Part shown: positions 1-10,790 of the stretch, in pieces
Layout of the letters: every line of letters begins with the position of its first letter
How positions within the stretch are numbered: position 1 is the stretch's first letter
Program-made: the position numbers and the translations under genes
Notes under the pieces: model-generated
Told to the model about the DNA's origin: nothing
Seen by the model: the letters and a program-made list of their open reading frames with translations, nothing else
The model's database searches: none
Assembly: GCF_008728515.1 (NCBI RefSeq)
Contig: NC_044991.1
Location: 44,968,968-45,032,967, forward strand
Reading direction: 5' to 3'
DNA: 64,000 nucleotides
Source of the DNA: Papio anubis
Taxonomy: Eukaryota; Chordata; Mammalia; Primates; Cercopithecidae

Positions 1-243
1 CTGCACCCATCAACTCATCATTTACATTAGGTATTTCTCCTAATGCTATCCCTCCCCCAGCCCCACACCCCCCAATAGGCCCCGGTGTGTGACGTTCACT
101 GCCCTGTGTCCAAGTGATCTCATTGTTCAATTCCCACCTATGAGTGAGAACATGTGGTGTTTGGTTTTCTGTCCTTGTGATGGTTTGCTAAGAATGATGG
201 TTTCCAGCTTCATCCATGTCCCTGCAAAGGACGTGAACTCATA
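1..243 (-). mobile_element. L1 (L1PA-like) 3' end fragment, cut by window edge
   Basis: Read on the minus strand this is the end of L1 ORF2 plus the start of the 3' UTR. It includes the conserved stretch 'GAGAACATGTGGTGTTTGG' around 145 and the run ending in 'GGACGTGAACTCAT' near 243, where the element is 5'-truncated. Low divergence from the primate L1PA consensus suggests a young copy. The poly(A) end and one target-site duplication lie outside the window. Confidence 0.9.
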
Positions 244-509
244 GGATCCCATTTTAAAACATTTTTCCTTCTTGTCTGTTATGGACAAAAAGATAAGTCT
301 GGCTTGTAGGTTATTCTGACCATTTTTTTCCTACTGGGTACTCGCTTTTGTATTTGGTCCTTTTCTCATTACAAGCTTTTTATTTTATTTTATTATTTTA
401 TTTTTCCTTATAGTGACTTAAGTTTGGCTGTCATGTGCTTACTCCTCTATAAATTAAGACAAAGGTGACTGACAAATCAATTTGGTCTTTCAATGCCACC
501 GATGTCATG
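244..509. other. Unassigned AT-rich DNA
   Basis: T-rich sequence between the L1 fragment and the mariner fossil. I recognise no repeat, exon or RNA here. Confidence 0.5.
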
Positions 510-743
510 TGAACGGACTTCAAAAAGTTCATGAAAAAAATTGAATTAAAAATATGCACTTTATTTCTCAACTAAGCTTCAGCCAGTTAAAGACACTTTT
601 GTAAGCAGTGATACCAGCCATTTAGTCCATTCTGAAAGACCTGAGGGTCCTTAGCATTTAATAGTGTCAATGCAGTCTTTTTTACATCATTAATTTAAGA
701 ATAATGGGCACGCTTTACAGGTTGTTTTTTTTTTTTCTTTAGG

Positions 744-1355
744 TTAGCAAACAAAAAGAAGGAGCCACATCAGGACTATATGGTAGAGGGCTGATGATTT
801 TCCATCAAAACTTTCACAAAATTTCTCTTGTTTGATGAGAGGAGTGAGCAGGATGTTGTGGTAGAGAAGGACTCTCTGGTGAAGTCTTCCTAGGCATTTT
901 TCTACTAAAGCTTTGGCTGATGGTCTCATAACACTCTCATAATAAGCAGATTTATCATTCTTTGGCCCTCCAGAAAGTCAGCAAGCAAAATGTCTTTAGC
1001 ATCCCCAAAAAACTGTTGCCATGACCGTTGCTCTTGACTGGTATGTTTTTGCTCTGACAGGATCACTTCCATCTCTTTGTAGTCATTGCTTTGATTGTGC
1101 TTTGTCTTCAGGATGCTATTAGTAAAGCCATGTTTCATCTGCTGTTATAGTTCTTTGAAGAAGTACTTGAGGATCTTGATCCCGCTTATTTGAAATTCCT
1201 ATTGAAAGCTCTGCTCTTGTCTGCAGCTGATCTGGTTGCAACAGTTTTGGCACCCAGCGAGTGTAGAGTTTGTTCAACATAAATTTTTCAGTCAGTATTG
1301 TGTAAGCTGAAGCAATTGAGATATCTGTTGCCTTGTGAAAAGTTTCTGGGGACAA
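744..1355 (-). pseudogene. Mariner transposase remnant
   Basis: Three consecutive minus-strand reading frames carry ordered pieces of a mariner transposase. The piece at 1119-1355 holds the end of the DNA-binding region and the first catalytic block (TADETWLY). The piece at 926-1138 holds the WQQFFGDAKDILLADFLEGQ block. The piece at 744-929 holds the C-terminal part with VLLYHNILL, the site of the second catalytic Asp. Frame changes between pieces show it no longer encodes protein. The N-terminal helix-turn-helix part lies upstream (1360-1770 and 2048-2100) and is disrupted by an inverted duplication and an L1. The family excises and inserts DNA at TA dinucleotides by a DD(E/D) mechanism. Confidence 0.75.
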
Positions 1356-1643
1356 TGCCCCACATAAATCAGCAGTTTACAAATGGATAACTCGTTTTAA
1401 GAAGGGATGAGACAGTGTTGAAGATGAAGGGCGCAGCAGCAGACCAGGGTGTTGGTTATGGTTTCTGCTGTTAATTTTCAGTCGTCTGCAATAGGGGCAT
1501 GAACAGGATGAATTTTTTTCCTTGCAAATTGATGTGGATGGTCTGCTGCTGCAGGCTTCATCTTCAACATTGTCTCATCTCTTCTTGGAACGAGTAATGC
1601 ATTTATAAACTGCTGATTTATTTGGGGCATTGTCCCGTGAACT
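1341..1643. repeat. Long inverted repeat inside the mariner fossil
   Basis: The arm at 1341-1445 and the arm at 1539-1643 are reverse complements over about 105 bases with roughly 10% mismatches, separated by about 93 bases. The right arm lies in the normal order of the transposase gene. The left arm is an extra inverted copy of the same segment. A transcript would fold into a long hairpin. Confidence 0.8.
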
Positions 1644-1781
1644 TTTCATAAAGCATCAGTGATTTCACCATTCTTCCACCCAAACTTCACCATAAGTTTG
1701 ATGTTTGTTCTTTCTTCAACTTTAGTAGAATTGATGTCACTATGAGAGGGGCTTTTTTCAAACTGATGACTTATATTTCTT

Positions 1782-2035
1782 TTTTTTTTTAATTTATTTT
1801 TTATTTTTTATTTTATTTATTTTATTTATTTTTTATTATTATTATACTTTAAGTTCTAGGGTACATGTGCATAACGTGCAGGTTTGTTACATATGTATAC
1901 TTGTGCCATGTTGCTGTGTGCACCCATCAACTCGTCAGCACCCATCAACTCGTCATTTACCTCAGGTATAACTCCCAATGCAATCCCTCCCCCCTTCCCC
2001 TCCCCATGATAGGCCCCGGTGTGTGATGTTAATAT
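1782..2035 (-). mobile_element. L1 (L1PA-like) 3' end inserted in the mariner
   Basis: A T-rich tail (1781-1845) is followed by the reverse complement of the L1 3' UTR ('TATACTTTAAGTTCTAGGGT' near 1842). The 5' truncation lies near 2035. A 12-bp target-site duplication CTTATATTTCTT flanks it exactly at 1770-1781 and 2036-2047. Inside, an 18-bp unit is repeated in tandem (1920-1937, 1938-1955). Confidence 0.92.
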
Positions 2036-2185
2036 CTTATATTTCTTAGTGCTTCAAACTAGATCTCTTTCAGACGTGTTATAGCAAGTTAGTGTGAGTT
2101 TATTTCCATGCAAAAATTTTTGAAATCCATGCATAGTTGTTTCATAATGCATATTTTCTATGAATTTTTTAAAGACCCCCTGTAT

Positions 2186-3240
2186 TAATTCTGGCAGAGA
2201 CATTTTTACCAATACAAATGAAAGAAAGGAGCTAATAATTTTCAGTTACCCTTGCTGTCTTATTAGCCGTTTTGTCAGTGATAAATGATAAGATTTACTC
2301 TCCAAAAATGTTTTTAAAAACTTTAAAAGTTAATGGCTCTCCTTTTTCCCTATTGTTTTTTTAAGAAGGCATTTATTGTTTGATCCTGAAGTTCCTTATT
2401 TTCATTTTATTTATTAGATACAGTAAAGGATTCTCTACAGCCCAAGGCTCCTAGACATGTGTAGAATGTAAAAATATGCAATTAAATCAAACAGGGCAGC
2501 TAAAATTCCACCACAAAGTGAAAAAAAAGTTCAGGGCTTTATTTAGTAAAAAATGGCAAGCTATAAAGTAGATCCTGCCCAGTACCCTAAGGTTAACAAT
2601 TTGGAGCTCTGCTAAATTAGAATGATGGGGCTTCCAGGGATAAACAAGGCCTCCAGGGACTGGCACAAGGAAGGAATTCAGAGCCTCAGACCTGGGAAGG
2701 AATTTCACAGGAAGTGGGCTTGCCGTGCCCAGAATTCTCTGACAACTGTCCTTAGGGCACTGCACTTGATATTACGTAATGACAAGGGGACATATAAATA
2801 ATCTGGTTGAAATGACAGGTCGAGGTCAGTAACCACTTGTACACATTTGACTGTGGTATGTGGGCCCCCAATGGGCAGCAGTAACTCACATGCTCTCTTC
2901 GGTACAGCACCTGGCTTCAGTCCTCAGTCACATTTCTTCTTGTCCCACTTCTCCTCTAAGCAGCATATGCTACGGCATATACTAAGCACTGTGGGGAGGG
3001 TTTAGCTCATTCAGCCATGCTAGGATACCTCCCTGGGCCAGGGGAAGGGAGGCCATCATCCAGGGGACATGGAGGTCTCTCCACACTCACCAAGGAACTC
3101 TCCCTGAAACTATCACAGACGTTTCCTAAGCAGTCTTCCTGCCTCTTCTCTTGACTAACTGCCCCCACCCCATCATTCTCCACAGAGCAACATGTTTCAA
3201 TTCATTCTCTAAAGATTTTATTTCTGAAGATATAAATCCA
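2186..3240. other. Mostly unassigned DNA
   Basis: Non-repetitive-looking sequence of mixed composition. Segment 2480-2770 has a compact, moderately GC-rich block that could be an old LTR or DNA transposon, but I cannot assign it. No convincing exon is visible. Confidence 0.4.
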
Positions 3241-3244
3241 CTGT

Positions 3245-3805
3245 CTTATCCCTTGATGGCCCTCCAGTGAAAAGAGGATAAAATGCAGACACTACCTCAT
3301 GGTTTCCAGTGTGATTACTGTCTGTCTCCTCAACATCATCTCGGATCACTGTCTTACTTAGGACACTGATCTGCTTGGTTTCTTTTCCCTCAATTCCTAG
3401 GTTCCTTTACTTCTCAGGACTTGGCATGTGCTATTTTCTTCATCTGGAACGTCCTTCTCTCCACCCTTCATCTTCCTCATCTTTTCCAATCTTCCTCCTT
3501 CCTTATCTTTTAGTCAAAATTGAAATACCACCTGCTCTGAAAGACCATGCAGTGGTGGGTTCCTCTTGGCCTATCAGCCTCCTTCGCAGCCCCTTGTTTG
3601 TTTCCTCCATGGGACTATTACTATTGTAAATGATGTGTATGTGTATATTTGCTTGCTTGGCCATTTCTGCCATCAGAATGTAACCTTCCTGTGAGCTGGG
3701 ACCATCTGTATCTTGTTTACTGATGTAACCCCATCATCCAGAATGGGGTTCAGTATGTAATGAATAGTACGTAAGAACTCGCTAAAGAATAAATGAAGGA
3801 AAAGT
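3245..3805 (+). mobile_element. L2 (LINE2) 3' end
   Basis: The order of blocks follows the L2 3' end: 'CATCTGGAACGTCCTTCTCT' (3440s), a pyrimidine-rich part, 'AGAATGTAACCTTCCTGTGAG' type sequence near 3676, 'ATCCAGAATGGGGTTCAGTA', and the tail 'AAGAATAAATGAA' near 3786. The copy is heavily diverged, as expected for this extinct family. Confidence 0.75.
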
Positions 3806-4784
3806 AATCATGCTCTCCATGCACTCTTCTAGGTGACGAGTCACCTTTTTATGATCTCCCTCCCTTTCAGTTTAGGCTCTTAAATCCCAGTGTAAGTATG
3901 TGCCATTCCCAAGTGGGAAGAAAATGTTTACAATGTGAATCTTCCTCCATGAAAACTCTAGGTCTAGCAGTGCTTGCTTGACTTTTCAAAACACCTAAAA
4001 ATCATATTGGAATTTCATTAAAAAGTTAAGTCCCTGATTAATGTGACCATTGTGTCATCAACATGCTTAGGAGATCTTGAAGACAACACCACTCTCTTGA
4101 ACATCTTGGCCACCAGTTGCTGTCTTTTATAGCAATTACCTCATCCATTCTTCTCTTTTGCCACAAGATCCCTCAGGTCTGTTTCTTACTCTGCTGTTCC
4201 CATTTCAGCGAGTTCGCCTGTCCTGCACCATCAGTTCCTTGCCATTCCTGTCTGATGTTTCCATTTTAGTCCGTTTGATTTTTCTTTTCATGTTGTTTCT
4301 CCTCCTCCATAGATCTCAGTGGTCTCTACGTTATGGTCACTTGGACTTCCAGACTTTGTTCCCGTCCCTTCTCTTCTTGGCTCCTTTCATTACTTATTAG
4401 TTCCTTGATTTGACAAAACAATTCCATGTCTAAACCCAGTTGACTCTTTTCCCAGTGCTGCCTGTTAGGGACATCATCTTTCCACATGTCCTGGCCACGC
4501 AGCCTTCAGCCTTTCTCTAGATCCAGATCATGTAGTGGATACTAAGTGTCTGCCATATTCTGAGCACTCTTCTTTGTGACCTTTATCAAGGTTCACATTG
4601 TCCAAATAGTCAAGAGCTGTGACTGATTTGATTACGTAGTGTTTGCTCAGCACCATGATGTTGGACCAAGTTCAACCCATTATCTGAGGGCAGATTTTCC
4701 TTCTTTTCTCCATCCTGAGGCCTTTCCCTAATAAAGTGAGTATGCCCTTCTCATATTCCAATAAATGAGAAGCTGTTGGGCTTC
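3806..4784. other. Unassigned DNA
   Basis: Pyrimidine-rich sequence around 4140-4400 with no exon signal I trust. The reading frame at 4158-4400 is a by-product of T-rich composition. Confidence 0.4.
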
Positions 4785-4793
4785 TCATTTATT
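4760..4793. repeat. Perfect 14-bp inverted repeat
   Basis: The arm AATAAATGAGAAGC (4760-4773) and its exact reverse complement (4780-4793) enclose a 6-base loop TGTTGG. It abuts the start of an L2 fragment, so it probably arose by templated copying at a break. Confidence 0.85.
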
Positions 4794-4910
4794 TACTTAA
4801 CAAGTATTTGTTGATCACCTACTATGTGTCAGACACTGTTCTGGGTGATCAGTGGTGAACAGATAGTCTAGTTGCCTGTAGATTCTAGTGAGACATGTAC
4901 ATATTTATAG
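4785..4910 (-). mobile_element. L2 3' end fragment
   Basis: Contains the classic L2 tail in reverse: 'ACAAGTATTTGTTGATCACC', 'CTACTATGTGTCAGACACTG', then 'AGATTCTAGTGAGACA'. Confidence 0.7.
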
Positions 4911-5135
4911 TATGTGTGGAATATGTATATATATGAATTTGTATATATAAAAATTTAAAATATATTACTATGTGCTGTTTTCTAGCTTTATGTAAGTAAA
5001 TTGTGTCTGGCCAAGAGAGTTGTAAGTTTTTCAGGAACTTTTTTTTTTTAATGTTTGTGTATCACACTGCCTGGGAGAGCATTGAGTACAGAGCAGGTAT
5101 TTAGTATGTTCAGCGAGTTCACTAAGAATGGAATA

Positions 5136-7519
5136 GAGGCATACCTCATTTTATTATGCTTAGCAGATACTGCATTTTTCAAAACAAATTGAAAATTTAT
5201 GACAACTCTGCATTGAACAAATCTATTGATGCCATTTTTCCAACAGTGTATGCTTACTTTGTATTTCTATGTCACATTTTGATAATTCTTACAATATCTC
5301 AAGCTTTTTTATTGTTACTGTATCTGTGATGATAGTCTTGTCATCAGTAATCTTTGATGTTACTATGGTAATTATTTTGGGGTGCCACAAACTGTGGTCA
5401 TAAAATACTGTAAATCTAACTGTGTGTGATAAATGTGTGTATTCTGATTGCTCCACTAACCTGTTGTTCCCCTGTTTCTCTTGCTGTCCTTGGCCTCCTT
5501 ATTCACTGAGACACAATAATATTGACATTAGGCCAATTAATGACTCTGCATGTTCAGGTGAATTGAAGAGTTGCAAATCTCTCACTTTAAGTCAAAAGCT
5601 AGAAATGATTAAGGTTAGTGAGGAAGGCATGTCAAAAGCTGAGATGGGTCAAAAGGTAAGCCTCCTACACCAGTTAGCCAAGTTGTGAATACAAAGGAAA
5701 AGTTCTTGAAGTAAATTAAAAAGTGCTACTCTAGTGAACACACAGATGGTAAGGAAGTGAAACAGCTTGGGATGGGGATAGAGCATCTGACATAACACTC
5801 AATGTTAAGGCATAACACTCCCTTAACCAAGATCCCAATCCAGAGCAAGATCGTAACTCTCTTTAATTCTGTTAGGGCTGAGAGAGGTGAGGAAGCTGCA
5901 GAAGAAAAGTTAGAATCTAGCAGAGATTGATTCATGAGGTGTAAGGAAAGAAGCTGCCTCCATAATATGAAAGTGCAAGGTGAAGCAACAAGTCCTGATG
6001 GAGAAGCTGCAACAGGTTTTCCAGAAGTTCTAGTTAAGATCACTGATGAAGGTGATTGCACTAAACAACAGATTTTCAAGGCAGACAAAATGGCCCTCTA
6101 TTCGAAGATGATGCCATCTAGGACTTTCATAGCTGGCCAGGAGAAGTCAATGCTTTGGCTTCTGAGAACATGCTGACTCTCTTGTTAGAGACTAATGCAG
6201 CTGGTGATTTTCAGTTGAAGCCGGTGCTTATTTATCAGTCAAAAAATCCTAGGGCCCTTAAGAATCATACTAAATCTACTCTTCCTGTGCCTTATGAATG
6301 GGACAACAAAGTCTAGATGACGGCGCATCTGTTTACACCACAGTTTATTGAATATTTTAACCCCACTGTTGAGATCTACTGCTAAGGAAAAAATACTCCT
6401 TTCAAAATAGTTTTGCTCTATGACGATGCACCTGGTCATGCAAGGGCTCTGATGGAGATGTGCAAGGAGATTAATGTTTTCATGGCTGCTAACATAACAT
6501 CCATACTGAAGCTCTTATTATTCAAGGAATACATTTTATAAGGCTATAGCTGCCATAGATAGTGATTCTTCTGATGAACGTGGGTTAAGTAAATTAAAAA
6601 CCTTTTGAAAACCTTCTCCATCAGGACTTGTTGCTTTTGAAATCTGGGTCAAGTAAATTAAACACCTTCTAGATGCCATTGGGAACATTTGTGATTCACG
6701 GGAAGAGGTCAAAATAACATTCACAAGAGTTTGGAAGAAGTATATTCTAACTTTCATGGATGACTTTGAGGAGTTTAAAACTTCATTGGAGGAAGTCACT
6801 GTAGATGTGGTAGAAATATCAAGAAACTAGAATTAGAATGGTGCCTGAAGATGTGACTGAATTGCTGCAGTTTTATGATAAAACTTTAACAGATGAGGAG
6901 TTGCTTCTGTGAATGAGCAAAGAAAGTGATTTCTTGAGATGGAATCTTCTCCTGGTGAAGAAGTTGTGAACGTTGTTGAAATAAGGAAAAGAATTAGGAT
7001 ATTGCATAACTTATTTGATAAAGCAACTTCAAGGTTTGAGAGGATTGACTTTAATTTGAAAGGTCTACTGTGAGTAAAATGCTATTAAACAGCATTGCAT
7101 GCTACGAAGAAATCTTTCATGAAAGGAAGAGTCAATTGATGCTGCAAACTTCATTGCCGTCTTATTTTTAAGGAATTGTTACAGCCACCTCAGTCTTCAT
7201 GAGCCATCACTCTGATCCATCAGCAGCCTTCAACATCGAGGCAAGACCGCCCACCAGCAAAAGGATATGACTCATCTGAGTCTCATAATCATTAGTATTT
7301 TTTGCAATAAAGCATTTTTAAAATTATTTACTTTTTTTAGACATAGCACTGTTATACACTTAGTAGATTACAGTATAGTAGTGTAAACATAACTTGCATA
7401 TGCACTGAGAAACCAAAAAACTTGTATGACTCACTTTATTGTGGTATGCCATTTATTGTGTTATTTGCTCTGTTGCAGTTGTTTGGAAATGAACCCTCAG
7501 TATCTTCAGGGTATGCCTT
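5136..7519 (+). mobile_element. Tigger1 DNA transposon, near full length
   Basis: It begins GAGGCATACCTCATTTTATT (the consensus starts CAGGCATACCTCG) and ends with the inverse GGTATGCCTT, flanked by TA at 5134-5135 and 7520-7521 as expected for pogo/Tigger elements. The length of about 2.38 kb matches the recalled 2.4-kb consensus. Colinear blocks run throughout: 5' noncoding, transposase, and 3' end with 'AATAAAGCATTTTT' near 7307. Divergence is moderate and the gene is broken. A templated rearrangement sits at 6594-6660. Confidence 0.93.
5521..7294 (+). pseudogene. Tigger1 (pogo-like) transposase remnant
   Basis: The transposase is a member of the pogo/CENP-B/JRK family and once cut and pasted the element. 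Readable pieces in order are: the N-terminal helix-turn-helix part 'SLTLSQKLEMIKVSEEGMSK' (5578-5640); the central part at 5934-6176 with '[20 protein letters not shown]', where the first catalytic Asp region survives as KAD; and the second catalytic block, read near 6411-6445 as [13 protein letters not shown]. The C-terminal half lies at 6600-7290. In-frame stops (for example TGA before 5934), small indels and an insertion at about 6613 make it non-coding. Normal length would be close to 590 codons. Confidence 0.85.
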
Positions 7520-7521
7520 TA

Positions 7522-9284
7522 TATAGAGAAGTACATTCAAGTGAGATGCAAAAACCTATATATCATTGCACTGATACATTGTACAACTGAATTATAGCTT
7601 TCTATGTAAATGTCCTCCTGCATTAATGGGTGACTCCCTATTATAGGGTTCAGGATACAGTGATTCACTATATAGGGATATATGACAGTTTCATTTAAAG
7701 TTCACAATGTAAACATTGCAGTATTTCTAGACCTAGAGTTGTAAGTTCAGGTATAACAATATGCATTTATAATTATATAACTGTATAACCTCAGTGCAAT
7801 CATCAAAGTGAAAAATATTGAAGTATCCAGAAACTTAATAGGAATCGGAATATCAGCAATCACCATTTTATCAAGCTTCCCACACAGCAACTGTTCAAAG
7901 CCATTGTTGTTGCAATAAAATAGATTTATTTATTTACTTACTTAAAGACAAAGTTCATGAGAGCACATAAAGCTACATTAAATTGATTTTACATCGGAAT
8001 TAAAACCGTGCTAGAAGGCTTCTATGTTATGTGCTTCTGCACAGTAAGTGGGATCTGACCATACGAAGTAAAAGTGAATAGAGTTGCTCTCATGGTAAAA
8101 CTGGGTATGTAAGGAAATAACTCAGAGAAGGAAACACAATGAGCAACAACAACTAAATGTATAATGTTCTTTAAAGTCTGATGTCCTTTGAAGGTCTTCA
8201 GGCAGTGACTGGTGGAGACAGTCCCATGTACCCCAGGTTGCTCACCTGCATTATTTGACCATATCAACTTTGTTTACCAAGTCCACATAAAAGATAATCA
8301 GCATAGTCCTCCTGAAGCAAAAGGCATTGCTCAGGAGCACTGGTGCCTTTGGGCAATATGGTAGATACCATAAGATTGTTAGCACACATAGAATCTAGAA
8401 TTTAATGAGCAAACACTCTGTTCACCCAGAGGAAAAAAAAAAAAAGTTTTAATGCTATACATGTTTTAAACACTGAATCAGTGAATTCTTCCATATACAC
8501 ATGATTAAATTGACCTAAAAATGTACCAATCCTGGGTGTTTTTACCTCACTCAAAGACAACTTGCCATCTAACCCCTCTTAGAACTAAGGGTTTTTTTTG
8601 TTGGTTTGTTTTGCGTTCTTTTTGTCCTGTTTTTTTTGGGAGTAGGCTGAGGGTTGCTGAGAATTATTTTCTTGGAGTATTATGGATGGTGATTATACCC
8701 TGTGGCAAATAAAATAGATTAGCAGAGCAAGAACTGACCATGAAAAAAATGTTGCGTTTCCTACTGTGTACATCTCAGAAGACATTCTTCAAAGATGCTT
8801 ATTTGATCAAAGGCATAAGAGATCTTTTAAAATTATGTACAAGTCTACTTGCGCATTTTATTTTAGAGTACCATGCCACATTTCTTTGTGTGAGAATACA
8901 CATGATCCCAGAATCTTGGAGTGACAAGGCTATAATTGACTCTGTCTTTAGGCTTTCCTGGGAAAAAATTATCAGGACATTCTGACCCTAAAGCAAAATC
9001 ACAGTTAATTAAATTATGACCATATGAAAATTCTAATTAAAGCGAAGGCAAGAGTATTTGTCAAGCCAATGTTTAAGATAATGTGGAAAAATGATATGAA
9101 AGCAGCAAAGAATATTGTGAAAATAAAGCCACTTGAAATCAATATAGGAATAATTTCATCAATGGAACAGGTTAATCTAGGTATACCTGCAATTATGGGA
9201 ATTTACTGTGTGATTAAAAATGTATTTCAAATCAATGGATAAGAGAGACCTTTTTCAAGAAATTTATGTTGGGCAATTGGCCGA
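7522..9284. other. Unassigned AT-rich DNA
   Basis: I recognise no repeat family in this 1.7 kb. Frames at 8740-8985 and 9024-9242 have AT-rich codons, no splice sites in phase and no recognisable domain, so I do not call them genes. T-rich and G/T-rich low-complexity sequence lies at 8585-8650. Confidence 0.4.
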
Positions 9285-9703
9285 CCATTTAGGAATATAA
9301 GACAACAACAAGATCTTCACTGCAGTCTTTATACCAAAATTAAGTCCAGAAGAACTGAAGTTCTAAAATTAAAAATTGTAATTGTGAAAGCACTAATAGA
9401 AAACATGGACAAGTTATTTTCATAATTTTTTATTAGCGAAGACCTTTCTTATAAAACTGCCAACACAGAAGCCTTAGAAGAAAGAGACTACATATTTTGA
9501 TTACATAAGCATTAAAAACTTTTGTATTACAAAAAAGGTCGTAGATAAAATTAACAAATAGTATGACCAACTGGGGAAAAATATTTGCAGCACATAATAG
9601 CCAAGGACTTACTGCCTTAATAAGTAAAGAGTATAGCAAATTAGCAAGAAAGAAATACAAGTACCCAATAAAGATATGGATGAAGGAAATTTTCAGTTTG
9701 GGA
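9285..9703 (+). mobile_element. Old L1 (L1M) ORF2 3' region, part 1
   Basis: Matches L1 ORF2 in order: 'ACTAATAGAAAACATGGACA', 'CCAACTGGGGAAAAATATTT', 'CCTTAATAAGTAAAGAGTAT'. It stops at 9703 ('GGAAATTTTCAG') and resumes at 10137 ('CAACTCACAGATAAAGAAAC'), so the two pieces are one copy with an insert. Confidence 0.8.
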
Positions 9704-10136
9704 TTATGTTGATATGACAAATCCAGACAGAAGGGCTTAACAAAATGAGGGCTTTTATTTTCTCACATAAAATGTCTGAAAGCAATCCAGCGTTTCAGCC
9801 TGGCACACAGGCTTCATAGTGCATTTGGGGCTTAGCCTCTCTCTGTTTGGCTATCTTTAGTAGGTGGCTTTATTCTTCATGAGAACAAGATAGCTGCTCC
9901 ACTTTCAGACATAAACTCTGAAGCAGATAGCAGCAGCCAATAAAATTTGTGCTAGTCGAGTCTGCCCTTTAATAAGCTCTGCTAGAACACTTTGCCACTT
10001 AGCTAACCAGCCACAAAAGAGTTTGGGAAGCTAGGCACTTTTCTACCCCACACAAAATTGGGGATTGCCTTACTGTAAGGAAGAAAGGGAGAATGGATAA
10101 TATGTAGGCAACCAGTTGTGTATGCCACAGATGTGA
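9704..10136. mobile_element. Unnamed insert splitting the L1M copy
   Basis: About 430 bases with no L1 similarity lie exactly between two adjacent parts of L1 ORF2. The layout (TTTTATTTTCTCACATAAAA at the left, 'AGGCAACCAGTTGTGTATGC' at the right) resembles an old interspersed repeat I have seen elsewhere in mammalian DNA, but I cannot name the family. Confidence 0.5.
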
Positions 10137-10790
10137 AAGCAACTCACAGATAAAGAAACACAAATGGCTTGTAAACATATAGGTAATTAATTTATTCATA
10201 AATAAATGCAAATCAACACAATAGTGTGATACTACTGTTTTTCATGTATCAGATTAGTAATAATCAAAAAGTTTGCTAATACCTAGTTTTTGTAAGGCTG
10301 GCATTTCCCCATCGGGAAAATAAGTACTCTCAAACACTGTTTCTTGTGGGTGTAAATATTTTTAGAGGAAAGTTTAGGAATCTGTAGCAAATAAATGAGT
10401 ATGCTAATTGATTCATCAACTCTACGTTTAGAAATATATCCTATAGATATATTCATACACGTGTGAAAGGTAAATATGTCCAGATGTTCACTGTGGCATC
10501 ACTTGCAATGGCAAGAAACCAAAATTGGTAAAAATCTAAAGGTCCCTCAATAGAATACTAAATAAAGAAGTGATGGCATCTGTGTCCAAGAGCATATTCA
10601 TTGTTGAAAAGTCTAAGCTAAATTTGTGTGTGCTGAGATGGAGGATCTCTGAGCTATATTGTTGAATTTAAAAAGTCAGATTGAGAAAAGTGTATAAAAC
10701 ATGGTCCTATTGAATGAAAAAATTTTTAAATGCCCAGATTACATGTGGATAATTTCAGAAAGGATATACAAAGAACTCCCTTTTTTCTGA
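10137..10790 (+). mobile_element. Old L1 (L1M) ORF2 end, part 2
   Basis: Continues ORF2 of the copy that starts at 9285. Blocks include 'AAACACAAATGGCTTGTAAA', 'ATCAGATTAGTAATAATCAA', 'GAAATATATCCTATAGATAT' and 'GTCCCTCAATAGAATACTAA'. It encodes the cysteine-rich end of ORF2 in broken form. Confidence 0.82.

Larger units (their letters stand above)
510..2182 (-). mobile_element. Fossil mariner-type DNA transposon, interrupted by an L1
   Basis: The two ends are imperfect inverted repeats: the left contains 'CTTCAAAAAGTTCATGAAAA' near 519, and the right reads inward as 'CAGGGGGTCTTTAAAAAATT'. Minus-strand frames between 1355 and 744 encode broken mariner transposase. The pieces are 'TRWVPKLL' and 'TADETWLY' (first catalytic Asp region), 'AKDILLADFLEGQ', and 'RVLLYHNILLTPL', which stands where intact mariners have an Asp-Asn-Ala motif. 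Frameshifts and stops separate these pieces, so it is inactive. A 3' end L1 occupies 1782-2035. Without that L1 and an inverted duplication (1341-1643) the length fits a mariner of about 1.3 kb. It is an older mammalian family; I cannot name the subfamily with certainty. Confidence 0.8.

Noticed and set aside
5655..5662. Splice-donor-like GGTAAGCC in Tigger1
   Set aside because: It comes from normal Tigger1 transposase sequence (GCTAGGCC region) with one or two substitutions.
8740..9242. Two plus-strand frames of 81 and 72 codons
   Set aside because: AT-rich codons, no splice sites in phase and no recognisable motif; expected by chance in 64 kb.
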